Below, in pieces: positions 17,231 through 26,490 of a stretch of DNA of 64,000 nt. Position 1 is the stretch's first letter; each line of letters opens with the position of its first letter. The notes under the pieces are model-generated. The model saw only the letters and a list, made by a program, of their open reading frames with translations. It did not search any database and was not told the origin of the DNA. Origin of the DNA: Methanobacterium_D sp040373355 (GTDB lineage: Archaea > Methanobacteriota > Methanobacteria > Methanobacteriales > Methanobacteriaceae); assembly GCF_047495555.1 (NCBI RefSeq), contig NZ_CP166866.1, positions 744,001 through 808,000 of the forward strand, given 5' to 3'. The position numbers and the translations under genes are program-made.

Positions 17231-17747
17231 TTAGTAAAGCCATTTAACATATTCTTGCACATGTTTCATATCTTCATAAAGCCAGACCATTCTATCTAGG
17301 AACCACAGCTTTCCACAATAAACAAGGGAAAAACCAACTATTAGGGGCCAAATTTCAAGAGAATAAACACTCCATATAACGAATATTGCACCTATTCCTG
17401 CAATAATATTTAAGATATTAGGCGCTCTTTTATGATGATCTGGAATCTTGACATTATCTCGATTTGACCACACTCTTTCGCCTAAAACTGACTTTGAAGC
17501 CCAATTATCTGTTGATTTTGGCTTTTCAAATAATCTTGGGTTTAAATAAGTCCAAGATATAGCTATAATGATAGGAATAACAGCCCACCAACCTAACCAA
17601 ACTCTACTCCAAAAAGCAATAACTAATGCAGGTAAAGCAGTATTTCTTGTCCATACACTCCAAGGATTAGCATGTTTTAACCAGGTTTCCTCATCAAGTT
17701 TAAATATGGCACTTATTTTCCTTTCAAAGGTCGTATAACTCCTCCAT
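17231..17747 (-). CDS. DUF6653 family membrane protein with an apparent 5' frameshift
   Basis: Read without interruption from about 17724 to 17231, the frame encodes a small membrane protein beginning near ERKISAIFKLDEETWLKHAN, followed by WSVWTRN, two or three hydrophobic segments and a C-terminal MKHVQEYVKWLY, matching the DUF6653 family. No ATG, GTG or TTG lies at the 5' end in that frame. The ATG at 17747 directly follows the upstream stop (TAA-ATG) and encodes MEELYDL but runs into TGA; removing one T from the TTT at 17726-17728 joins it to the main frame. Either the gene is freshly mutated, there is a sequence error, or translation slips. Confidence 0.7.
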
Positions 17748-18428
17748 TTAATATTGTATTACTTTAGGTATCATTTTAGAAACATCTATGCACAACTTAA
17801 CATCATTTTGAATAAACTTGGCTTTAGTATAATCCTTTTGGTTGTTAATTTCAATAAGCTCTTTGTAAAGAGTTTCTGCATTAGCTTCTGATAATTTTTC
17901 GACAGTATCAATTTTAGAATCTATGAAAATTCGGGCAAAGATGGGCCCAATCCATTTAACTCTTGATAAGTCAGTTAATTTAGTTAATTCTAGGATGTAT
18001 TTTTCATCTATACCTGTTTTAGATGCTAATTTTTTCCTATCCTCAAATTTTTTAACTTTTTTGAATAAATGAGCAGTATTCTTTATTCCAATATTGTTTA
18101 ATTCATTTATAACGTTTTTTTTAATTCCGGGAAATTTATTGAGATTAACGGGCTTGGGGGTGTAACTGTTTACTTCTCTTCTTAAAATTAGGAAATAATT
18201 TGCAGGGATGCCTGATTTTAGGGCGAATTCGTTGGCTTTTTTAGGAGTTTTTAATGAATTTGCAAGATCATTAAGATTTTCAATTTTATTATCCCTTAAA
18301 ATTTTAAATCTCTCATCAATATTTTCTTTTAGTATTTTTCTACTTGGAAGAAGTTCTGCAGCCTTTAACTCCTGTTGAAATCGTTCTAAAGAATATTTTT
18401 CAAGATCAATATAATAGTCCTCTGCCAT
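17748..18428 (-). CDS. DUF4332 (helix-hairpin-helix) protein
   Basis: 226 residues, wholly helical, without membrane segments. Two helix-hairpin-helix-like stretches are visible: NLNKFPGIKKNVINELNNIG (about 95-114) and VKWIGPIFARIFIDS (about 156-170), each followed by a TVEKL/NTAHLF-like helix. This is the layout of DUF4332 proteins, possibly nucleic-acid binding, with unknown function. The ATG of the DUF6653 gene follows its stop without a gap, so the two are probably cotranslated. Confidence 0.75.
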   Translation of the reverse strand: MAEDYYIDLEKYSLERFQQELKAAELLPSRKILKENIDERFKILRDNKIENLNDLANSLKTPKKANEFALKSGIPANYFLILRREVNSYTPKPVNLNKFPGIKKNVINELNNIGIKNTAHLFKKVKKFEDRKKLASKTGIDEKYILELTKLTDLSRVKWIGPIFARIFIDSKIDTVEKLSEANAETLYKELIEINNQKDYTKAKFIQNDVKLCIDVSKMIPKVIQY

Positions 18429-18491
18429 AGTAATCCCTTATTTTATAATTATAAGACTTATAAAAAGAAGTTTGTTTTTAATATAATTTAG

Positions 18492-20777
18492 TTAATGTTT
18501 GAAGGGGATAGTAAAATAAAACGTAGAACCTTTACCTAACGAGGATTCAACCCAAATATGGCCACCATGACGTTCAACAATTCTCTTAACAATTGATAGT
18601 CCAATTCCAGTACCTTTATATTTGTCTAATGTATGGAGCTGCTGGAATATGGTAAAAATACGTTCAAAATACTGTTCTTCTATTCCAATACTGTTATCAG
18701 AAACACTGAAAATATATTCCTTGTTCTCATCATCTTTAATAACTCCGATATGGATTTTAGGTGGCTCTTCAGGCTTTCTATATTTAATGGCGTTACTTAT
18801 GAGGTTTTGAAATACTCTCCTGATTTGACTTTCATCAGCAAATACATTAGGAAGAGAATCATAGGTTATTTCAGCGTTATTTTCATCAATTATAATTTTT
18901 AAACTGTCTATCACTTGTTTAATGACATTTTCACTATTAACTTCTTCAAATTCTTCTCCTTTTGTAGCTACCCTTGAATACTCTAATAAATCTTGGATCA
19001 TTTGTTTCATCCTTACACTGGCATCTACAATATAATCCATGAATTCATCAGCATCTTTATCAAATTTACCCTTATATCTACGTTCGAGTAGTTGAGTAAA
19101 ACTTGCAATGGTACGTAAAGGCTCCTGCAAATCATGGGAAGTTATATAAGCAAATCTTCTTAACTCTTCATTGGAGCGTTCTAATTCTTTAATCAGTTCA
19201 TTCATTTCATTTTCCATCTTTTTTCGTTCAGTAATATCACGTGAAATTGCAAGAATGACAGTCTTTCCTCCCATTTCAAAGAGATGATTATTATTTTCTA
19301 TAGGTATTCGTTCCCCATCTTTGGTTAAATGAACTATTTCAAATCTAGCTTGCCTGTTCTTTTCTAATTCTTTAGCATTATTTGGTACATCTTTTAAGCA
19401 TTCTGGAGCTATAATGTCTAGGGGAGTCATATGAAGAAATTCTTCTTTACTATAACCCAATCTTTTAAATGCAATATCATTTACTTCTATAAATTTACCT
19501 GGCGTTCCGTCTTTATTTAATTGGACCAGAGTTATCATATCGGTTGCTTCATTAAATAGCTCACGAAACTTCTGTTCATTAACTTTTAATGATATATAAG
19601 CACTTTTAAGTTCTTTTGTCCGTTTCTGAACCTGCTCTTCTAAATGGGCACGTGCTTTCCTTAATTCCTCTTCAATTTCCTTTAACTGGGTTATATCATT
19701 AGATGCTCCAAGTATTCCTATTACTTTACCTTTAGAATCGAAAAGTGGGATTTTATTGGTATCAAACCAGACTATACTTCCATTTGATTGGAGCTGAGTT
19801 TCGATAATATGTAGTTTGGGCACACCCCTATTCATAACTTGACGATCATCGGCCCTGTAATCATCTGCTTCAGTTTTTCCCCAAGGTAAATCATAATCTG
19901 TTTTTCCAACAATTTCTGATGGATCATTAAGTCCTGCACCATTAGAGAAATTTCGATTACATCCTAGATAAACTAAATTATAATCTTTCCAGAATACAAC
20001 CCCTGGGAAGTTTTCCAGTACATTTTCTAACATCTGTTGGGAATTTAAAAGAGATTCTTCGGCTATTTTACGTTCAGTAATGTCCATTACGGCTGCAATA
20101 GCTCCGATGTAATTATTATTTTCGTCAGTTAATGGAGATCCGCCTATGGTCACATGAAGTTTAGTTCCATCCTTTTTTACAAATTCAGAATCATGTTGCT
20201 CGATTAAACCACTTTTACGTCTCTTTAAATACTCTTCTGCAATCTCAATACCATCTTCATCCATAAATGAAAATAAGTGTTTTCCTAACATTTCTTCTAC
20301 ACTGTAACCTAACATTTCAGCCATACGGCCATTTACAAAAGTAGTATAATCCTCTTTATCAATGATCCATATACCTTCATTTAGAGACTCAATAAGCTGT
20401 CTACTTTCTTTCTCATTTTCTATTAATTTTTTTTGAGCATTTTTTTCTTCGGTTATATCTTGAATTTGAACCAGATAACCAGAATCAGTAATAGAAATAG
20501 TGTAATCAATAAAAGCAATACCATTTCTTTGGGGATTGTAAAAATTACTTCTTTTAATATTATCAAAATTTAAGGAAGCTTGAAATTTAATTAATTCTTT
20601 TTTCAGTAATTCGGTTTTCCTTTTTTTAACATGAGGATTACTAAACAGATTGATATTTTTACAAACATCTTTAGAACAAATACCAGCAATTTCTAAACCA
20701 GAATGGTTTATATCAACAAATCTGCCATCTTTATCGTAAAATATAATACCAATTGGGGATTTCTCAAATATTTCCAT
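18492..20777 (-). CDS. PAS-domain sensor histidine kinase
   Basis: 761 residues, with no membrane segment. Four PAS domains lie at about 1-110, 125-235, 250-370 and 400-515, with a coiled-coil linker (about 365-395, ELRKARAHLEEQVQKRTKEL). Then comes HisKA with the phospho-acceptor His in YITSHDLQEPLRTIASF (about 550) and a HATPase domain (N box FQNLISNAIKYR; G1 box VSDNSIGIEEQYFERIF, where Ser replaces the usual Gly; G2 GTGIGLSIVKRIVERHGG). It is a cytoplasmic redox, light or ligand sensor of the type common in methanogens. No response regulator is adjacent. A weak ribosome site precedes the ATG. Confidence 0.92.
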   Translation of the reverse strand: MEIFEKSPIGIIFYDKDGRFVDINHSGLEIAGICSKDVCKNINLFSNPHVKKRKTELLKKELIKFQASLNFDNIKRSNFYNPQRNGIAFIDYTISITDSGYLVQIQDITEEKNAQKKLIENEKESRQLIESLNEGIWIIDKEDYTTFVNGRMAEMLGYSVEEMLGKHLFSFMDEDGIEIAEEYLKRRKSGLIEQHDSEFVKKDGTKLHVTIGGSPLTDENNNYIGAIAAVMDITERKIAEESLLNSQQMLENVLENFPGVVFWKDYNLVYLGCNRNFSNGAGLNDPSEIVGKTDYDLPWGKTEADDYRADDRQVMNRGVPKLHIIETQLQSNGSIVWFDTNKIPLFDSKGKVIGILGASNDITQLKEIEEELRKARAHLEEQVQKRTKELKSAYISLKVNEQKFRELFNEATDMITLVQLNKDGTPGKFIEVNDIAFKRLGYSKEEFLHMTPLDIIAPECLKDVPNNAKELEKNRQARFEIVHLTKDGERIPIENNNHLFEMGGKTVILAISRDITERKKMENEMNELIKELERSNEELRRFAYITSHDLQEPLRTIASFTQLLERRYKGKFDKDADEFMDYIVDASVRMKQMIQDLLEYSRVATKGEEFEEVNSENVIKQVIDSLKIIIDENNAEITYDSLPNVFADESQIRRVFQNLISNAIKYRKPEEPPKIHIGVIKDDENKEYIFSVSDNSIGIEEQYFERIFTIFQQLHTLDKYKGTGIGLSIVKRIVERHGGHIWVESSLGKGSTFYFTIPFKH

Positions 20778-21021
20778 TAAATTATCTTTAGTTACGATCT
20801 TTGCTCCCCCATAATAACTTAATAATATAATTTATATCATTTTATTAATAAGTAAATTATGATTTAATGATTTAAAATTAAATTATTAGAGAAAAATTAA
20901 TGATCATTACCTTAAAAATAAGTTAAAAATGAATTAGGATGTAAATTGTCTTTAAATATAATGATAACATTATTTAAGCCAATATAGAATGAATAAATTT
21001 AGATTTAATTTATAATTTTAT

Positions 21022-22182
21022 CTAATTTTCCTTTTCAAAAGTTTTAGCAGCTTCTTTAAGGTATTTCATTACCCTGATGTTTTGGGTACATTTTTCCTCG
21101 CATTCACCGCATTGGGTACAAAAAGATGCGCTCTGCTTCTTTGCTTTTAGGAATGAATAATTTCCAGATGGTTTTTGCATGTTCTGATAAACATGGACAT
21201 CATTTAATAGGTTAAGATTTAAGGGAATGTCAACGCCTTCTGGACAAGGCATACAGTAATTACAGCCAGTACATCTGGCATAGATTCTCTCGTTATAAGA
21301 TTCTTTAACTTCATGAATCAAATTTTTCTCATCATTTGTAAGACTATTAGCAAATCCCTCTTGTGCAATCTTAATATTCTCTTTAACATGTTCTATGGTG
21401 CTCATACCACTTAAAACAACATTTATTTCTTCATGATCCCATAGGAAACGTAATGCCCATTCTACGAGACTTCTTTTAGTACTGGACTTTTTCCATATGT
21501 CCTGAATGTCTTGAGGGATATTGTTTGTGAGACAGCCTCCTCTTAGGGGTTCCATAATTGTAGTTCCCATATTTTTAGTTGATATATATTCAAGTCCCGC
21601 TTTTCCAGCTTGAAATTCATGATCCATGTAATTATATTGAATTTGAGCAAAGCTCCAGTTGTAGGAATCAGTAATTTCTTTAAAGAGTTTTAATTCATCA
21701 TGAAAGGAAAAACCGGCATATCCTATTCTGTCATCTTCAATTGCAGAGTCCAAAAAGTCTAAAACATCAAATTTCTTGAGTATTTCCCATGTATTTTTAC
21801 CTAAACCGTGGAGGAGGTAAAAATCAATTTTATCAGTTTGAAGTCTTTTAAGCTGCTCATCTAGAAAATAATTTAAATCTTCTTTTTTTTGGACAAGCCA
21901 GCTTGGTAATTTAGTGGATAGATAAATTTCTTCTCGTAACCCTTCTTTTAGAGCATTTCCAACAAAAATTTCGCTTTTACCGGGTGCGGCTGCAGATGCT
22001 CCATGATAAGTATAAGCAGTATCAACATAGTTTACTCCATTATCTATGACATATTGGAGCATTTTAGTTGCTAGGGGTTCATTTATTTTTTCATAGTTAC
22101 AATCAATTACTGGAAGCCTCATACATCCAAAACCGAGTATTGAAACTTTTTTCCCTGTTTTTCCAAAATTCCTATATAACAA
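21022..22182 (-). CDS. Aldo/keto reductase with C-terminal 4Fe-4S domain
   Basis: 386 residues. The aldo/keto reductase barrel (about 1-280) has DTAYTYHGA with the catalytic Tyr, Lys in LSTKLP, and His in YLLHGLG. The last 100 residues carry two cysteine sets, CTGCNYCMPCPEGVDIP and CTQCGECEEKCTQNI, as in the ferredoxin-linked branch of the family. It probably exchanges electrons with ferredoxin or NADPH; the substrate is unknown. The start is TTG at 22182, supported by AAGGAGG eight to nine bases upstream. The 167-residue orphan gene lies 42 bases upstream. Confidence 0.9.
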   Translation of the reverse strand: MLYRNFGKTGKKVSILGFGCMRLPVIDCNYEKINEPLATKMLQYVIDNGVNYVDTAYTYHGASAAAPGKSEIFVGNALKEGLREEIYLSTKLPSWLVQKKEDLNYFLDEQLKRLQTDKIDFYLLHGLGKNTWEILKKFDVLDFLDSAIEDDRIGYAGFSFHDELKLFKEITDSYNWSFAQIQYNYMDHEFQAGKAGLEYISTKNMGTTIMEPLRGGCLTNNIPQDIQDIWKKSSTKRSLVEWALRFLWDHEEINVVLSGMSTIEHVKENIKIAQEGFANSLTNDEKNLIHEVKESYNERIYARCTGCNYCMPCPEGVDIPLNLNLLNDVHVYQNMQKPSGNYSFLKAKKQSASFCTQCGECEEKCTQNIRVMKYLKEAAKTFEKEN

Positions 22183-22223
22183 AAGTATAATCCTCCTTAG
22201 CTACATTAAATAAATTATTCAAG

Positions 22224-22727
22224 TTATTTTCTATAAAACATTAAATCGCATTTACATTCACCATCTAATGGAGGTAACATGTTTAATTGTTCAATGGGAT
22301 ACTTCTTATCATCTTTATAAGCTTCTTTGCATTTTTCACAAACTTTATTTTCACATTGTGCGCTAAAAAACTTGTATCCTCCACCATAATATTGATACCA
22401 GCTTGCAAGGTTTCTAATTCGTTGCTCTTCAGTAGATGCTACTTTTGAGGCATCTTCATCAGCCAAACCTTTATTTTTTAGTGATTGGTATATCTGGTCT
22501 GTAGATTGTTCCTCTAAAACTGCATTTATCATAATGTTCATGATATCTGATCTTCTTTCTTCGGTCTTTGGAGCATAGCTTAAATCATAGAATTCTTCAA
22601 TTGAAGCTACAGCTGCAAGTAATTCTCTATATCCTCCAAAATGTACTCCCTGAGTTTTTTTGCCTATAATCTCATTTACTTTTGCATTCATCATTCCAAT
22701 ATGTCCGTGCACTTCTTCAGCTTTCAT
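22224..22727 (-). CDS. Unknown protein with Cys-rich C terminus
   Basis: 167 residues, not recognised. The N-terminal two thirds look helical. The C-terminal 45 residues hold CENKVCEKC, then after about 20 residues PPLDGECKCD. That CXXC ... PP.....CXC arrangement resembles the zinc-binding tail of phage head-morphogenesis proteins (SPP1 gp7/Mu gpF type), but no other phage gene is near, so this is only a lead. It is upstream of the aldo/keto reductase on the same strand. Confidence 0.5.
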   Translation of the reverse strand: MKAEEVHGHIGMMNAKVNEIIGKKTQGVHFGGYRELLAAVASIEEFYDLSYAPKTEERRSDIMNIMINAVLEEQSTDQIYQSLKNKGLADEDASKVASTEEQRIRNLASWYQYYGGGYKFFSAQCENKVCEKCKEAYKDDKKYPIEQLNMLPPLDGECKCDLMFYRK

Positions 22728-22880
22728 AGGTACAATTTAATTTTGAACTTATTAAAATCATTTTTTTATTTAATGAAAACAGGAATTATATAAAAATAGA
22801 ATTCAAATTGATTCGCGGTTATTTAAAAATAATTTAAAGTTATTTTATCTTAGTAAATATTTCATTACTTTAAAATTAAG

Positions 22881-22911
22881 ATAAGGGATCATGGGGGTTA
22901 TGATCCCCTAT
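22881..22911. repeat. Hairpin with GGGATCAT stem
   Basis: ATAAGGGATCAT (22881-22892) pairs with ATGATCCCCTAT (22900-22911), 11 of 12 positions matching, around a 7-base loop GGGGGTT. No T-run follows on the plus strand, so it is not a typical terminator. It could be an operator or part of an unannotated small RNA. Confidence 0.55.
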
Positions 22912-23412
22912 CACTTGGAATTAACATATGGAATTAGTTAATACAAGATTTGAAAGTCCATAAATATCTTGGGATTTTCCTGCAGTGTAGGAATTCACCA
23001 TAATTATATTGTAACTTATTACTTTTATATTTTTATATAATACTTTTAGCTAATGATGAAAATAATAGTTAAAAATGCTTTTGATTGAATAATAATAATT
23101 TCTTTAGAATTAATGGTAATATGCTCTTTGATTTTGTCAGTTATACTAAAAGCATATTTATAAATATTAAGCTTTTAAATCTTTATTATAAAGTCTAAAC
23201 AAATTTAGATTGTTTTTAATTTTTTGTGGTTCTAATGGATTTTTAATACAATAAAAGTTGTTTAGTAAAATTTTTTATATTATGTTCTCCAAATAATACT
23301 TTACTCAATGTAAATGATATTGTTATTATTGGATATAATCAGGATTTTATCCATTCCTTTAAATATGTAATAATTCATTAATGTCCTTTAGACATTTTCC
23401 AAGCAATCTTTG

Positions 23413-23511
23413 TATAAGCACCTAATTGCGTGCTTATATATCCTTAAGTAATTTGAAAAAGATTCTTTGCTACCCAAAAAATAATCAGGAGGAATATATC
23501 CTTCTGATTAT
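23413..23511 (+). promoter_or_regulatory. Two leader hairpins upstream of the 99-residue ORF
   Basis: First hairpin: TATAAGCAC (23413-23421) with GTGCTTATA (23430-23438), perfect, 8-base loop. Second: 23481-23493 with 23499-23511 (12 of 13 matching) around ATATA. The second left arm contains AGGAGGA; the sequence TCCTCC at 23511-23516 could pair with it instead, giving two competing structures. They end about 35 bases before the ATG at 23548. A control role is inferred. Confidence 0.45.
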
Positions 23512-23547
23512 CCTCCATAATCTTCTCTTTTAAAAAATGGTGACATT

Positions 23548-23847
23548 ATGTTAAAATACGTTAGAATAATTAAAGAAAATCCTTATAAACTCGGTTTTAT
23601 TGATGAGAAATCTCCAAAAGAATTAGAACCACTAATTAATGAAAAATTATCTCAATATAAAAATCCAGTTCATGTCGATTCAGAAGTCAAAATGAATAAT
23701 ATCGTAATTATTCTTGAATTAAATCCTCCAAAGGGAGAATCATACAATTATGAATATATTAGGCATGAAAAAGAGCAATTTCAAAAATATTATAGACGTA
23801 TAATTGAAGATATTGATAATTCTGAATTTTATGACCTGTATCTTTAG
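23548..23847 (+). CDS. Hypothetical protein, 99 residues
   Basis: Not recognised. A small, charged soluble protein, rich in Lys, Glu and Tyr, with alternating hydrophobic positions (VKMNNIVIILELNPPKG, then a Tyr-rich helix KEQFQKYYRRIIEDI). A GGTGACATT site precedes the ATG. It stands alone between two AT-rich gaps and is preceded by hairpins. Codon use and length suggest a real gene, but no homology-based support can be given here. Confidence 0.55.
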   Translation: MLKYVRIIKENPYKLGFIDEKSPKELEPLINEKLSQYKNPVHVDSEVKMNNIVIILELNPPKGESYNYEYIRHEKEQFQKYYRRIIEDIDNSEFYDLYL

Positions 23848-23921
23848 ACATGATTAAGAAATGTAATATAAAGGTATAGATGGGCTCTATGAAATACTAG
23901 AACCAATTTAAAAAAAATAAA

Positions 23922-24137
23922 TTATTCTTCAAAACTTACTCCAATTTCTGGCCCTTGAGGAGTAGTGATTAGATTAATTTTAGCTTTACTTGCACTGCTA
24001 TTTTTTGATTTAGCTTCAATGACAATACTTTCAAGTATATCTGCTGCTTTTTCTTCTACCGATGTAGATAAGTATTGCTCATTATCTGTTAGAATGCTAA
24101 TTAATTTTTGATATTCTTGAACTTTTAGTTTTCCCAT
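23922..24137 (-). CDS. Hypothetical protein, 71 residues
   Basis: Not recognised. The N-terminal half is predicted helical (KVQEYQKLISILTDNEQYLS) and the C-terminal half ends with an extended stretch (INLITTPQGPEIGVSFEE). No cysteines or membrane segment. It converges on the 99-residue gene with a 74-base gap. The ribosome site (GGCAATCC on the minus strand) is weak. Confidence 0.45.
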   Translation of the reverse strand: MGKLKVQEYQKLISILTDNEQYLSTSVEEKAADILESIVIEAKSKNSSASKAKINLITTPQGPEIGVSFEE

Positions 24138-24606
24138 TGGATTGCCTCATTTAGTTTTTGATTAATAAAGCTAATTAATCCTTTAAAAACTTTAGAAATA
24201 TGCTATTTAATTCTAAACACATTTAAATTTAATTAATAAACAAAAGTCTAAAAAACAAAACGATTTAAGGTCAATATATAACCTTGGGTGTGAGTATTAT
24301 TATATTATCAATGTATCATATATAGTTTTTCTTTACTAATATGAAAACAAATATAAACATCCATTTAAATTAAAAAGTCACTCTTAGGGTTAAATATGAT
24401 AATTTGAACAAAACTTCCATTATAATAAAGGAGTATAGTTATTAGATTGATTATAGATTAAATTATAGTTCTTTATTAACTTATCAATTGTCTCAAAGTA
24501 TTTTTTATAGATTTATAATGAATATAGTAGCGCATAAAAACGAAATTAATATATATCGATAAGTTATACTCCAATTTAAAGAAATATAAATCTTAATTGA
24601 AAAATT
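24138..24606. other. Intergenic region
   Basis: 469 AT-rich bases between divergent genes. No gene, RNA or clear palindrome seen. A TATA-like stretch (TTAATATATATC, around 24546-24557) lies at a workable distance for the zinc-ribbon gene. Confidence 0.45.
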
Positions 24607-24618
24607 TTGGTGAGGAAA

Positions 24619-25734
24619 TTGACAGTTTGTCCCAAATGCGGAGCCGATAACGAGGAAAATTACAAGTTCTGTCAAGTATGTGGAGAAAAATTGAAAACAA
24701 TCTCCAAATTTTGTCCAGAATGTGGTAAAGAAAATGTTGAGATTGCAAACTTTTGTGAAAATTGTGGTAAGAGTTTGGAAAAATTAAAACCAAGAATGAA
24801 GAGTATAAAAACCCAATATAATGAAAAACCTGATTTATTAGCTATTTCTAATAAATCCAATATAGTTTCATTGAATTTAACTCCTGCTGAATCACTTATA
24901 CTTCTAAATCATGAAGGAAACTATGGCCAAGGGACAACATCAAGAGAATTGTTAAAAGTTACATTAATAGACCTTGTTTTTAAAAATGTTTTTAAAATAG
25001 ATGTAATGGAAGTTGAAAAAAAGGGAATTTTTGGCACTAAAACAGTGAAAAAAACTTACTTGCAAGAGGGAAAAAACTTTAACATGCCTCTTAAACCTCA
25101 TGAGGAGGTTTTTAGAAGGTATTTACCCAGTAAAGCGGATAGTAAGAGACTTCGGATACTACAGCAGCGTGTTCATAAAGCATATGGGCGTCGCTATGGG
25201 TGGAAGACAATACTAGATCCTTTAGCTTTGGATGGCTATTTTAATGTAGAAAAGAAATTTTTAGGAAAGAAATATACATTAAGTGCTAAAGGAATAGAAG
25301 CAAGGGACATGATAGTCAAATTAAAAGAAGAAGGAAAATATCTTGATAAATGGATAGATGCGGACCCAGAACGAGCTAAAGCGTATCTCATGATGGGAGG
25401 ATCAAATATATTCTTAACTGATGATTATTATTTCGAATGGTTTAAGAACAATTCTAAAAAAATAGCTTCACTATTTGCAAGTACAGCAGTAGTAGGTACC
25501 ACTTATACATTTAGTAAATTCAGATGGTATGGAACATTCAGACATTATGGAGATATAGATTTTGATGAATTTGATGATTTGGGCGGCGGCGACTTTGGAG
25601 ATGTATTTACAAATTTCGATTTTACAGACGCATTTGATTCCATGGATTCCTTTGATTTTGATTCTGGATTTGATAGTGAATTCGATAGTGGGGGATTCGA
25701 TGGAGGCGGTGACGGTGGAGGGGGCGGCGAATAG
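24619..25734 (+). CDS. Double zinc-ribbon protein with Gly/Asp/Phe-rich acidic tail
   Basis: About 371 residues. Two zinc ribbons open the protein (CPKCGADNEENYKFCQVCG and CPECGKENVEIANFCENCG). A middle region (about 65-285) resembles a folded, basic winged-helix or DUF2207-like domain with YGRRYGWKTILDPLALDGYF. The last 75 residues are low complexity: Asp, Phe and Gly rich, ending in a run of Gly with Asp and Glu, as in TPM/DUF2207-type envelope proteins. One weak hydrophobic segment (IASLFASTAVVGTTYTF) precedes it. The start is uncertain: TTG at 24607, GTG at 24610 or TTG at 24619; GGTG spacing favours the last. Confidence 0.65.
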   Translation: MTVCPKCGADNEENYKFCQVCGEKLKTISKFCPECGKENVEIANFCENCGKSLEKLKPRMKSIKTQYNEKPDLLAISNKSNIVSLNLTPAESLILLNHEGNYGQGTTSRELLKVTLIDLVFKNVFKIDVMEVEKKGIFGTKTVKKTYLQEGKNFNMPLKPHEEVFRRYLPSKADSKRLRILQQRVHKAYGRRYGWKTILDPLALDGYFNVEKKFLGKKYTLSAKGIEARDMIVKLKEEGKYLDKWIDADPERAKAYLMMGGSNIFLTDDYYFEWFKNNSKKIASLFASTAVVGTTYTFSKFRWYGTFRHYGDIDFDEFDDLGGGDFGDVFTNFDFTDAFDSMDSFDFDSGFDSEFDSGGFDGGGDGGGGGE

Positions 25735-25785
25735 AATTGCATAACCCTAATATTAACACCTAAAAACCTTTTTTATTTTAATCCA

Positions 25786-26397
25786 TCATATTAGGAGTTG
25801 AATACCCTGATTGAAGAAATAAAGCGCAAAGATTACAAGAAAGATTCCAATAACGCGCATTATATAAATATAAACCTTTCCAGTTATGAAATCTCGTGAT
25901 TTTCCCGCTGCATAAGCCAGAATTATTTTTGAACCAACTAAAAGCACATAAAAACCAATAATAAACCATAATGGCGATAAGATATTTTCAGCATAAGCAG
26001 GGATTATTATGGGGCCGCCAATAGTTATCCAGAATAAATAAGGTGCAGGATTTAGGAGGTTGAGAGTTACCCCTTTTGTTAGAGATTTGGGCTTTTCTAA
26101 GGTTATATCTCTAGTTATTCCTTTTGTTTTAAAACTTTCATAGGCAAGATAGAGTAAATATAAACCTCCAATAATTGAAATAATACCTAAAATTGAATTG
26201 TATCCTGAAATAAGCGACAGGAATAGTAAACAGAGTATTATGATGGGTATATCTGAGATTATTGGTGCAAATGCAACTTTCATGCCTTCTTTGTAGCCGT
26301 GTTTTAGTGTTTGTGAGATTACGAGGACAAGTAGTGGGCCCGGTGAGAAGCCAGCGTAGAAACCTAGAGTTATTCCTGCAATTAGTAGTTCAATCAA
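25786..26397 (-). CDS. LysE family transporter
   Basis: 203 residues with about six membrane segments. The family signature GFSPGPLLVLVISQTLKHGYKEG (first 20: GFSPGPLLVLVISQTLKHGY) lies at about 15-37, and NLLNPAPYLFWITIGGP at about 113-129. LysE-type proteins export amino acids or related metabolites by proton exchange; the substrate is unknown. The start is TTG at 26397, supported by GGAG nine bases upstream. It converges on the zinc-ribbon gene; the rhodanese gene is upstream on the same strand. Confidence 0.87.
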   Translation of the reverse strand: MIELLIAGITLGFYAGFSPGPLLVLVISQTLKHGYKEGMKVAFAPIISDIPIIILCLLFLSLISGYNSILGIISIIGGLYLLYLAYESFKTKGITRDITLEKPKSLTKGVTLNLLNPAPYLFWITIGGPIIIPAYAENILSPLWFIIGFYVLLVGSKIILAYAAGKSRDFITGKVYIYIMRVIGIFLVIFALYFFNQGIQLLI

Positions 26398-26490
26398 ATT
26401 TAAATCTCCAAAATTAGATAAGTAAGCAGTTAAATTACATATTAATTCAACAGGTATTTATAATTCTTTATTTAAAAATAAGTTTTATTT

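Larger units (their letters stand above)
22728..23547. other. Long intergenic region with three hairpins
   Basis: 820 bases with no convincing gene. Three inverted repeats stand out: 22881-22911 (12-base arms, one mismatch), 23413-23438 (perfect 9-base arms) and 23481-23511 (13-base arms, one mismatch). The last two lie before the ORF at 23548 and may be part of its leader. The remainder is AT-rich. I see no tRNA or known riboswitch. Confidence 0.6.

Noticed and set aside
25545..25742. Pro/Ser-rich minus-strand ORF
   Set aside because: It is the antisense reading of the Gly/Asp-rich tail of the zinc-ribbon protein.
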